Shown here: positions 1 to 8,200 of the stretch, in pieces | How positions within the stretch are numbered: the stretch's first letter is position 1 | How the letters are laid out: each line of letters begins with the position of its first letter | From: an uncultured Eubacterium sp. | GTDB lineage: Bacteria > Bacillota > Clostridia > Lachnospirales > Lachnospiraceae | DNA: 16,435 nt | Assembly (NCBI GenBank): GCA_905236225.1 | Contig: CAJOPM010000080.1 | Span: 1-16,435, forward strand | Direction of reading: 5' to 3' | Notes under the pieces: generated by a model | Seen by the model: the letters and a program-made list of their open reading frames with translations, nothing else | Databases searched by the model: none | Told to the model about the DNA's origin: nothing | Position numbers and translations under genes: made by a program

Positions 1-61
1 AAAAGTGTTACTTTACTTAAAAAAACAATTGTCGTATACTTGAAGCTTGTGAGGTGATAAG

Positions 62-1015
62 ATGACAGTTATGACGATTTTACCATTTATATTAGGATTT
101 ATTATTTGCGCTATAGGAACGCCTATAGCAATCCCGCTTCTTAGAAGACTTAAGGTGGGTAATACAGAACGGGAAGAACTTAAGAGTCATCAGGTTAAGA
201 GCGGCACTCCGACTATGGGAGGAATAGTTATAGTTATAGCTATTGTAGCAGCATCAATTCCTTTCTGGCGGAATCATCCGGGAAGCCTTCCTGTTATACT
301 TATGGTTATAGGATTTGCGCTGATAGGATTTTTGGATGATTTTCTTAAGGTTGTATTAAAAAGATCTGACGGGCTGATAGCGTGGCAGAAGTTTTTACTT
401 CAGATTATAGTTACTGTTGCATTTATTGTCTGGTATGCTGCATTTTCCGGAAGAACATTGATAATACCGATTCCATTTACATCTTTGGCAATTACCAACC
501 CCATCGCGGTGATTGTAATTATGTTTTTAGCTATACTGGGCACTGTTAACGGTGCTAATTTTACTGACGGTGTAGATGGACTTGCGAGCAGTGTGACGCT
601 GATTATTGCAGCATTTTTTGCAATTGTATCGCATCAGCTCTACGGAGGAGTCGGCGCACTTTCGCTTGCAGTAGCAGGGGCACTTCTTGCATTTCTTTTA
701 TTTAATGCATATCCGGCTAAAGTGTTTATGGGAGATACAGGGTCGCTGGCTCTTGGCGGGTTTGTTAGTGGAGCTGGATTTATGCTGGGAATACCGATTG
801 TTGCGGTAATCGTCAGTTTGATTTATTGGGCGGAGATTCTCTCGGTAATGATTCAAGTGTCGTATTTTAAGGCAACTCATGGTAAGAGAGTGTTTAGAAT
901 GGCGCCTATTCATCATCATTTTGAACTTGGAGGATGGTCTGAGGTAAGAGTGGTGACGGTATTTAGTGTAATTACGATATTTCTTTGCGGCATAGGATAT
1001 GTTGCGATTTTCTAA
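62..1015 (+). CDS. mraY: MraY, phospho-N-acetylmuramoyl-pentapeptide transferase
   Basis: This integral membrane enzyme transfers phospho-MurNAc-pentapeptide from UDP to undecaprenyl phosphate, giving lipid I, the first membrane step of peptidoglycan synthesis. The 317-residue protein is close to the usual length of about 320-360 and is made of many hydrophobic segments. Visible family motifs are GTPTMGG at residues 48-54, the Asp pair D92-D93 in FLDDFLK, the NxxNFTDGVDG loop at 163-173, FMGDTGS around D225 (the metal-binding Asp region), and the APIHHHFE histidine motif at 281-288. The ATG at 62 follows GAGGTGAT at 51-58; an in-frame ATG at 71 is possible but less well spaced. murD follows after 24 bases, as expected in a dcw cluster. 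Identification is very secure; no odd residues were noticed. Confidence 0.97.
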   Translation: MTVMTILPFILGFIICAIGTPIAIPLLRRLKVGNTEREELKSHQVKSGTPTMGGIVIVIAIVAASIPFWRNHPGSLPVILMVIGFALIGFLDDFLKVVLKRSDGLIAWQKFLLQIIVTVAFIVWYAAFSGRTLIIPIPFTSLAITNPIAVIVIMFLAILGTVNGANFTDGVDGLASSVTLIIAAFFAIVSHQLYGGVGALSLAVAGALLAFLLFNAYPAKVFMGDTGSLALGGFVSGAGFMLGIPIVAVIVSLIYWAEILSVMIQVSYFKATHGKRVFRMAPIHHHFELGGWSEVRVVTVFSVITIFLCGIGYVAIF

Positions 1016-1026
1016 TATAGTCATTT

Positions 1027-1031
1027 GGAGG
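1027..1031 (+). promoter_or_regulatory. Ribosome binding site that fixes the murD start
   Basis: GGAGG lies 8 bases upstream of the ATG at 1040. The longest open frame begins at a TTG at 1025, which directly abuts this site and so cannot be served by it. The ATG at 1040 is therefore the better start, and it places the Rossmann GAGKSG motif at the very N-terminus as in other MurD proteins. Confidence 0.8.
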
Positions 1032-1039
1032 CTAGTGTT

Positions 1040-2392
1040 ATGAATGATAAATGCGTGCTGGTATATGGAGCCGGAAAGAGCGGGATAGCTGCGGCAAATC
1101 TTTTAATAAGTCATAATGCACATGTTATAATTTTTGATGCAAACGAATCGCTTGACAAGTCAGAGTTGATGACAAAAGTAAGCGGTATTTCGAAAGAAGA
1201 TATTATATTGGGCACGCTAAGTGATGCAGATTTAAAAAATATTGATTTGGCGCTTCTTAGCCCCGGTATTTCTGTTGAAGATAAATACGCTGTGCTTATT
1301 AAAAATAATGGCATAAAGATTATAGGCGAAATAGAGCTTGGATTTTACTTTGAGAAGGGAAGGGTTTTGGCCATTACCGGAACTAATGGCAAGACCACAA
1401 CTACTACTCTTTTAGGAGAGATTATAAAACATGCAGGATATGATACGCATGTTGTGGGAAACATAGGAAATCCTTACACCTTAGAATGTGATTTAACATC
1501 TGATGAATCCGTAACGGTACTTGAGATTAGCAGTTTTCAGCTAGAGACAATAGAGACATTTTGCCCAAAGGTCAGTGCAGTATTAAACATAACACCTGAT
1601 CATCTTAACAGACACCATACTATGGATAATTATAAAGCGGCTAAGATGAGGATAGCAGAGAATCAGTCGCCAGATGATCACATTGTGCTCAATTATGAAG
1701 ATGAGTATTTAAATGAAGCAGCAAAGGATATAAAGGCAAATGTATTTTTCTTTAGCAGTAAAAGAGAGCTCGATAGAGGGATTTATCTAAAAGACGGCAA
1801 GATTATTATTAAGGATAAAGACTTAATTGAGCTTGTTGATACAAATGAACTTAAAATTATAGGTGAGCATAATCATGAAAACGCAATGGCCGCCGCTGCA
1901 ATGGCATATTTGTACGGAGTAGATACAGATGTTATAGCTTCTGCGCTAAGAAGTTTTACGGCGGTAGAACATAGAATAGAATATGTTGATACTGTAAGAG
2001 GCGTTAGATATTATAATGATTCAAAGGGCACCAATCCGGATGCGGCCATTAAAGCAATTAAAGCGATGAAGTGGCCTACTTGTCTGATTGCGGGCGGCTA
2101 TGACAAAGATTCTGATTATACAGAATGGATAAACAGTTTTGACGGCAAAGTTAAGAAGATGGTTCTAATCGGTCAGACTGCGCAAAAGATAGCCCATACC
2201 TGCGATGAATGCGGATTTAAGGATTATGTGTTTGCAGATACCTATGATGAAGCACTTAAAATATGTACAAAAGAAGCCAAAGATGGCGATGCGGTGCTGT
2301 TATCGCCGGCATGCGCAAGCTGGGGAATGTTTGACAACTTCGAGCAGCGTGGGGATATGTTTAAGAGTTATGTTAAATCTTTAAAGGAGTAG
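1040..2392 (+). CDS. murD: MurD, UDP-N-acetylmuramoyl-L-alanine--D-glutamate ligase
   Basis: This cytoplasmic ATP-dependent ligase adds D-glutamate to UDP-MurNAc-L-Ala. The 450-residue length is typical. In order it shows an N-terminal Rossmann-like GAGKSG motif (residues 10-15), the Mur ligase P-loop TGTNGKTT (113-120), the NITPDHLNRH motif (183-192), YKAAKMRI with K202 at the position of the carbamylated lysine of the family, GEHNHENA (275-282), YNDSKGTNPDAA (325-336) at the start of the C-terminal domain, and the MurD-diagnostic LSPACASWGMFDNFEQRG (421-438). The start is placed at the ATG at 1040 rather than the upstream TTG at 1025, because the TTG abuts the ribosome binding site. It sits 24 bases after mraY and 4 bases before ftsW, which implies co-transcription. 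Confidence 0.97.
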   Translation: MNDKCVLVYGAGKSGIAAANLLISHNAHVIIFDANESLDKSELMTKVSGISKEDIILGTLSDADLKNIDLALLSPGISVEDKYAVLIKNNGIKIIGEIELGFYFEKGRVLAITGTNGKTTTTTLLGEIIKHAGYDTHVVGNIGNPYTLECDLTSDESVTVLEISSFQLETIETFCPKVSAVLNITPDHLNRHHTMDNYKAAKMRIAENQSPDDHIVLNYEDEYLNEAAKDIKANVFFFSSKRELDRGIYLKDGKIIIKDKDLIELVDTNELKIIGEHNHENAMAAAAMAYLYGVDTDVIASALRSFTAVEHRIEYVDTVRGVRYYNDSKGTNPDAAIKAIKAMKWPTCLIAGGYDKDSDYTEWINSFDGKVKKMVLIGQTAQKIAHTCDECGFKDYVFADTYDEALKICTKEAKDGDAVLLSPACASWGMFDNFEQRGDMFKSYVKSLKE

Positions 2393-2396
2393 TGAA

Positions 2397-3554
2397 ATGT
2401 CAAAGCCAAGTCGTGCAAGTTCATATTTTGACTATACATTGTTATTCCTGATTATTTTTACTGTCGCATTCGGCATGGTGATGCTCTATAGCACCAGCTC
2501 TTATGAGGCTATGAATCAGTATGGTGATTCAATGTATTTTGTAAAAAGACAGCTGCGGTCGGTGGTTATCGGGCTGGTTTTGATGGTTGCGCTCATTTCT
2601 GTTAACTATAAAATACTTAAAAAACTAAGTATGCTGGCGTATTTGCTTTCCTTTATTTTATGTTTGGCTGTAATATTTGTAGGAACAGAGATAAATGGCT
2701 CTAAGAGATGGCTTTCGATCGGAGGTCTTAGTATTCAGCCTTCGGAAATTGCCAAAATCGGTCTTATTATCTTTGTGGCTGCAATTATCAGTAAGATGCC
2801 GCGTCAGCTTGGCAATTTTAAGAATTATATCAAAGTAGTGCTTATGGTTATTCCCATAGTGGGAATCGTAGCATACAGTAATCTTTCTACGGCAATTATT
2901 TTGATGGGCATTGTTTTGTGTATGCTTTTCGTGGCCGGGCCTAAAGTATGGCATTTCGGAATTATCATGATTTTAGGTGTTGCCGCAGGTGGAGTATTTA
3001 TATTAACGCAAGGATATAGATCGGATAGAATTACGGCATGGCTTAATCTTGAAGCTAGCAGTTCGGATTTGGGATATCAGACGCTGCAGGGATTATATGC
3101 AATAGGAAGCGGCGGAATATTTGGAAAAGGTTTAGGCGAGAGTATTCAAAAACTCGGTCATTTGCCTGAAGCGCAAAATGATATGATTTTTTCCATAATA
3201 TGTGAGGAACTGGGACTTTTTGGAGCAATATGCGTCATATTGCTCTTTGTGCTAATGCTTTGGAGATTTATGATGATTGCTAACAATGCCGATGATTTAT
3301 TTGGGTCAATGCTTGTTGTCGGAGTGTTTGCGCATATTGCACTTCAGGTGGTTTTAAATATTGCTGTTGTGACCAATACGATTCCGAACACCGGCGTAAT
3401 TTTACCCTTTATCAGCTATGGAGGAACATCGGAGATTTTCCTGTTGGCAGAGATGGGAATGGTACTGGGAGTCTCAAGAGGAATCAGATTTAGGGAAAAC
3501 GAGTCTCAGTCTTTTGAGGACGGCATAACACAAAACAGCGCAATCAGAGGATGA
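2397..3554 (+). CDS. ftsW: FtsW/SpoVE-type SEDS peptidoglycan glycosyltransferase
   Basis: SEDS proteins polymerise lipid II into glycan strands at the membrane together with a class B penicillin-binding protein; FtsW does so at the septum. The 385-residue polytopic protein shows the family signatures ING(S)KRW (about 99-105), QPSEIAK (114-120), the extracellular LPEAQNDMIF motif at 256-265 with D262 at the catalytic Asp position, and the terminal signature NTGVILPFISYGG (331-343). The usual PDLGTA-like motif reads SNLSTA (161-166). The start ATG at 2397 is preceded by AAAGGAG inside the end of murD. FtsW is preferred over RodA because the gene lies between murD and ftsQ. The sporulation paralogue SpoVE has the same fold and often the same genomic place, and sequence alone cannot exclude it. 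Confidence 0.93.
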   Translation: MSKPSRASSYFDYTLLFLIIFTVAFGMVMLYSTSSYEAMNQYGDSMYFVKRQLRSVVIGLVLMVALISVNYKILKKLSMLAYLLSFILCLAVIFVGTEINGSKRWLSIGGLSIQPSEIAKIGLIIFVAAIISKMPRQLGNFKNYIKVVLMVIPIVGIVAYSNLSTAIILMGIVLCMLFVAGPKVWHFGIIMILGVAAGGVFILTQGYRSDRITAWLNLEASSSDLGYQTLQGLYAIGSGGIFGKGLGESIQKLGHLPEAQNDMIFSIICEELGLFGAICVILLFVLMLWRFMMIANNADDLFGSMLVVGVFAHIALQVVLNIAVVTNTIPNTGVILPFISYGGTSEIFLLAEMGMVLGVSRGIRFRENESQSFEDGITQNSAIRG

Positions 3555-3561
3555 TGTTATA

Positions 3562-4332
3562 GTGAAAGATAACGGGAATATTTCAATCAGGGACAAAAGA
3601 AGACGTCAAAAAAGAAATAAACGAGTGCTCATAGCACTCGTTGTTCTTGCTGCTATAATTGCAATAGCAGCTTTATTGCTGTTTAAAGTTTTTGTTATAA
3701 AGAATGTTAAGGTTAGCGGAAATAATCTTTATTCTTCAAAACAGATTGAGCAGACGGTTCTTGATGATAAATATTCGTGGAGCACGCTTTATGTGTATTT
3801 TAAATACAAATTTACAGAGCATGAAAAGATGCCTTTTATAGATACTCTCGAAATTAAGATGAATTCGCCGACCTCGATTTCTATTGACGTATATGAAAAG
3901 GGACTGCTGGGTTATATAGTTTTAGATAACACCAATAAGTACGCGTTTTTTGATAAAGATGGTATTGTAAGCGGCTTATCTTCAAAAAAGATTGAAGACG
4001 TACCTCTTATAGAGGGACTTGATATTGACAAAGTCGTTTTATATGAGACTTTGCCGGTTAAGAGCGAAATACTAAAAACTCTTTTAGATATTACGCAGAC
4101 GCTCAAAAAATATGAACTTATTCCTGGCAAAATCAAAAGAAAATCCGATGGAACATACATTCTTAAATATGGTAAAATTAAAGTCGCGTTTGGCACAGAT
4201 ATAAACGTTATCGAAAAGGTTGTAAGGCTTAGCGAAATTATGCCGCAGCTTGACGGGCTAAAAGGCACACTGCATATGGAAGAGTGGAGCCAGGATACGA
4301 CAGATATAACGTTTGAAAAGGATAAAGAGTAG
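3562..4332 (+). CDS. ftsQ: FtsQ/DivIB, POTRA-domain divisome protein
   Basis: FtsQ (DivIB in Gram-positives) is a bitopic divisome protein that works with FtsB/DivIC and FtsL in controlling septal peptidoglycan synthesis. The 256-residue protein has a basic cytoplasmic tail (residues 1-20, rich in KRRRQKR), one transmembrane segment (about 21-45), a POTRA domain (about 46-117) with the typical start IKNVKVSGNNLYSSKQI, and a beta domain to about residue 245. The start is a GTG at 3562, preceded by AGAGG at 3546-3550 at the end of ftsW; the nearby ATGs are out of frame or followed at once by a stop. The divergent sequence and the position after ftsW support the call. Its TAG stop shares one base with the next gene's GTG start, so the two are probably translationally coupled. 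Confidence 0.88.
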   Translation: MKDNGNISIRDKRRRQKRNKRVLIALVVLAAIIAIAALLLFKVFVIKNVKVSGNNLYSSKQIEQTVLDDKYSWSTLYVYFKYKFTEHEKMPFIDTLEIKMNSPTSISIDVYEKGLLGYIVLDNTNKYAFFDKDGIVSGLSSKKIEDVPLIEGLDIDKVVLYETLPVKSEILKTLLDITQTLKKYELIPGKIKRKSDGTYILKYGKIKVAFGTDINVIEKVVRLSEIMPQLDGLKGTLHMEEWSQDTTDITFEKDKE

Positions 4333-5123
4333 TGACTTATTACAGCAGTTCTTTAATTATTTTAGGGATCATATTAATAATTTTAATCTTTGCATTCGGA
4401 AGTGCTATATTTAGCTTTCTGAATGTCGTAATATACCGTCTGCCTAAGAAATTAGATTTCCTAAGAGGCAGATCGATGTGCCCTAAATGCGCTCATACTC
4501 TAAGTTTTTTTGATTTAGTGCCGATATTATCATGGGTAGCATTAAAAGGAAAATGCAGATATTGCCATGAAAAAATATCGGTAAGATATACGATTGTAGA
4601 GATTATGGGCGGAATAGCAGCGGTTGCATCGGTGTTGGTATTCGAATTTACCCCTCGAGCGATATTTTCTTTTGCTATGTGTGGTATAATAGTATGTGTA
4701 GCATATATTGATTACGACACTATGGAAATACCCGATGCATTTCACATCGCGATTTTGGCGGTCGGTGTATTATCTGTATTTTTAACTGACTATGCTTCAT
4801 GGTATGAACATTTAATAGGAGTAGTTGCAGTAAGCGTGCCGATGCTGATTATAGCATTGATAGTTCCGGGAGGTTTTGGAGGCGGCGATATTAAATTAAT
4901 GGCTGCATGCGGGTTGTATTTGGGTTGGCGTTCCGTAGTATTTGCTTTTTTTGTAAGCGTAATAATCGGAGGAATATCCGCACTTATTATGGTTACATCC
5001 GGAAAGAAGAAACGTCGGGATTATATAGCATTTGGACCGTATCTGTGTATAGGAGTTGCAGCGGCTATATTTATAGGGGACTTTATAACCGAATATTATC
5101 TTGGCGCTGTTTTCGGGCTCTAA
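4332..5123 (+). CDS. pilD: Type IV prepilin peptidase / N-methyltransferase (A24 family)
   Basis: This membrane aspartyl protease cuts the basic leader of type IV prepilins and related pseudopilins after a Gly, and usually methylates the new N-terminus. The 263-residue protein is the two-domain form. The N-terminal domain has FSFLNVVIYRLP (28-38) and a Cys4 zinc-site pattern C50-x2-C53 and C75-x2-C78. The catalytic aspartates are D127 in YIDYDTMEIPD and D186 in FGGGDIK. About seven or eight hydrophobic segments follow. It starts with a GTG at 4332 overlapping the ftsQ stop, with AAAAGG at 4316-4321 as ribosome binding site. Placement directly before a set of prepilin-leader proteins makes these its likely substrates. 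ComC or GspO are equivalent names; the system type cannot be settled from this gene. Confidence 0.95.
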   Translation: MTYYSSSLIILGIILIILIFAFGSAIFSFLNVVIYRLPKKLDFLRGRSMCPKCAHTLSFFDLVPILSWVALKGKCRYCHEKISVRYTIVEIMGGIAAVASVLVFEFTPRAIFSFAMCGIIVCVAYIDYDTMEIPDAFHIAILAVGVLSVFLTDYASWYEHLIGVVAVSVPMLIIALIVPGGFGGGDIKLMAACGLYLGWRSVVFAFFVSVIIGGISALIMVTSGKKKRRDYIAFGPYLCIGVAAAIFIGDFITEYYLGAVFGL

Positions 5124-5142
5124 AGCATAGGAGAAGACGCTT

Positions 5143-5265
5143 ATGGGAGAGATATTACGAAACAGATTTAAGAAGATTAGCAATAAACGTGGAGTGAGTG
5201 TGGCAGAATTATTAATCGTAGTTGCGATTGTCTGCATACTTGCTATGGTTACATTTATTGCGGTT
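5143..5265 (+). other. Type III (prepilin) leader and transmembrane alpha1-N helix of the giant protein
   Basis: Residues 1-17 are basic and end in Lys-Arg-Gly. The predicted cut is Gly17/Val18. E22 is at +5, the residue that in other pilins salt-bridges the N-terminus of the neighbouring subunit during assembly. Residues 23-41 are hydrophobic. This shows directly that the giant protein is a prepilin-family member and not a sortase-anchored or Sec-secreted protein. Confidence 0.93.
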
Positions 5266-8200
5266 ACGCATTATCAAAAGACCCTTAGGCAAAAAGAACT
5301 CGACACCAAAGCTCAGACCGTATATACAGCGGTGCAGAATCAGCTTACAAGGCTTAGAACAGCGGGGAATGAATCTTATTATACTCCGGATTCATATTCG
5401 AGTACTTCTGAAACGAGTAGTAACAGCGGTATCACGAAGCTTATATCAGCACCTTCTGATTGGGCTGGAGAGACCGTGCTTAATGACGATGGCACATATT
5501 CATGGGCTGATAATATCTATTACATCACATCATCTGACAAGGATGATTCATCTAAAGCATCATATTATATTGTATCAAATACCACAGTAGACAACCTGTT
5601 AAAGGAACATTATTGGGTAGTAGAGTATGCTCCCGAACTTGGAAGCGCATACTCTGTGTTTTATTGGGAAAATAACGAAAAAGCCATGATTGAGGCCGGC
5701 ACCACAGACGGCTATGATTTCGAGAGCTTTGATATTCTTAGAGAATATAACACAAGACTAAACGCAGGTGCATATATAGGTTATTATTGCGGAAGCACAC
5801 TTACCGGTAGTGAAGCTACGACAGGGAATAAAGAGATTACGGTTCACAACGAAGAGACTCTTTATGCAGAATTTCAATATTCACTCTCAAATACAACAAC
5901 AAGCGAAGTTATCTTCGAAATTACATTATCCGATCAACATGGACATTCTAGGGTAGTAACGTATTCAACAAAAAGCCTTACCAACAAATTGTCAAATATC
6001 GGTAAGAAATATATGTGTTCTATGACATTTGACGATTTGACATCGGATGAAACCAGATTTTACAATCTCTTCGGAGCAGGAAGTGGACTAAGCTATGATG
6101 GAGTAGAGGGAAATCAGGCTCTACTGACCGGTGATAACATAGATATAAAACTTTCTGTCAGCATACCTTCAGATGGGACTTTTGCAACTCAGACATTTGA
6201 AGGGGTAACGTTTAACTCGCTTTTTGCAGATGACAGCGTAATGAGCGATGACAAAAACAGCATAGAGGATGCGCATATCGGATACGGCAGACATCTTCAG
6301 AACCTTGATGAATCTGCAAATTGGGAAATGGACGTAACAGGGGCGACGCAGGTTAATGACATTTCGTTTAAAGAAAATGAAGACGAAGACAGTTGGTATG
6401 CGGTTTACTCACAGTCTTACTTTAATATTTATAATGGCTCCGTTAGTTTTAAGCCTATAGTTAATAATAATCTTACCTCATACAATGGGCTTGAGGTTTT
6501 AAGTGATCAAGAGGCGGATGTTTATCACAGTATATCGGGCATACCTATTAAGGCAGCGACATCTGCAGGATTGTTTGAAGATATAGCAAACGGGGCAAGT
6601 CTTTCAAATATATCTATTATTGCGCCTGATATAGATACGGGTGATATCGGCTCTTCGGGAGCTTTATTTGGAGAGCTTGCAGAAGATGTCGGCATCGATA
6701 ATTGCCGCATATACTTAAGCACAGCAGACGGAGATACCGAAGGTAAGGATGAGACGGATATATGGATTGGCGGTAAGTATACCGGCGGTCTTATTGGTAT
6801 GGTTAAAGAAGGAAGCGTATCAATCGGTAACAGTTTTGCTTCCCTTGTCATAGGACATACGGCAGATGAGGATGCAACAACTTACTATGCAGGAGGATTG
6901 ATAGGATATGTTGATGGAGGCACAATCAGCATATCAAAGTCATATGCAGACAGCTATATTTATGGCGATATAGTAGCGGGCCTTGTTGGATACAGCGATT
7001 ATTCCGGAAGCGGGGCAGCATCATATATAAATATTTCATCATCATATACGGCAGGATTTTTATATCCCGGAGATACTAAGAAGGAAGGCGCAGCCGGAAT
7101 TATATATGGGGCAGCAACGGTAAGTGATTCTTATGCATACACTTACGCTGATGAGAAGAATGCCATATATTACAGTACGGTTTATGTTGATGTTTATGAA
7201 GATGGCGAAAATGAAGATAATCATTATCGCAGGGATTCAAATCTTAGCAATGTATATTATTACAATTCCGGCACACAGATTAACGGATCGGATTATGTGA
7301 TCATTACATCATCTACGGGCAGTGAGAGAATCAGCGGCGATGAGAATGATGGATTATACAGAAATGCAGATGACAGCTCGTCATTTGCAAAACTTAGCGC
7401 AGACGAATTTTTGGCAGCCCTTAATTCGGGCGGCGATTATTTTGTAAATGATAATGTAGGAAAGACATATCCATATGAGCTTAAGAGCTCTATGGCTCTT
7501 GATACATATCCGCAACCCAGGCTTAATGTGAATCTACACTACGGAGATTGGAATCAGGATTTTGTTCCGGGTGCTTTGGTATATTACGAAAAATATGTAC
7601 ACGATAAGTCTTCTGTAAGGTTTTACGGAGGTAATGTAAATGCACTCTATGACAATCTTGACAAGGGCGCAGTATACGGAGATGGATATGGAATAGTATA
7701 CAGAGCATCAGATGCTAAACCTGATAGTGCAACAATCGTAACGGGATATGGGACTACGGATACTATTATATTTACAGGAGATAGTTCGTACAAATATTCC
7801 TCATCAGGTGAGATGCATCAGGCATATACTTACACAGACGGCGCAGGTGTGACATATGAGGTATATCCGTTAAAGACAGAAACTGTTAACTATGCTTGGG
7901 GAGGCGATAACGCAAAGGAGTTTTACCACAGCGCGAATATTACATACACAAAAGACTCAACAACTGAGGAGCAGCTCTATTACTTTAATCCTCATTTTGC
8001 AAGAGCAGTTGGTTTTATTCAGGACAAAGATGAATCTAAGATACCAAAGCTTACAGATGATGCAACTATTTATATAAGATCTGCAAGACATCTGTATGAT
8101 TTAAGTCTTTACTATAAGAATTACAGAGCATCAACTAAAGGACGTACTTTCAGACAGACATTTGAGATTAGTTATACGGATTATAACTGGGAGAAGTTCT

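Noticed and set aside
1..57. Possible 3' end of an upstream gene: a frame from base 1 is open to a TGA at 55-57, and another to a TGA at 41-43.
   Set aside because: Fewer than 20 codons are visible and neither tail (ending YLKLVR or QLSYT) shows a recognisable family signature. An upstream dcw gene is expected here, but the sequence does not tell which frame, if either, is real.
698..1024. Open frame of 108 codons on the minus strand inside mraY, and similar antisense frames inside ftsW, ftsQ and the pilin genes.
   Set aside because: They lie opposite clearly coding genes, have no recognisable domain and low-complexity or Cys/His/Tyr-scattered composition, and are expected shadows.
4907..5197. 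Second + strand frame spanning the end of the prepilin peptidase gene and the start of the giant gene.
   Set aside because: It overlaps two strongly supported genes in another frame, has an Arg/Cys/Tyr-biased composition and no ribosome binding site.
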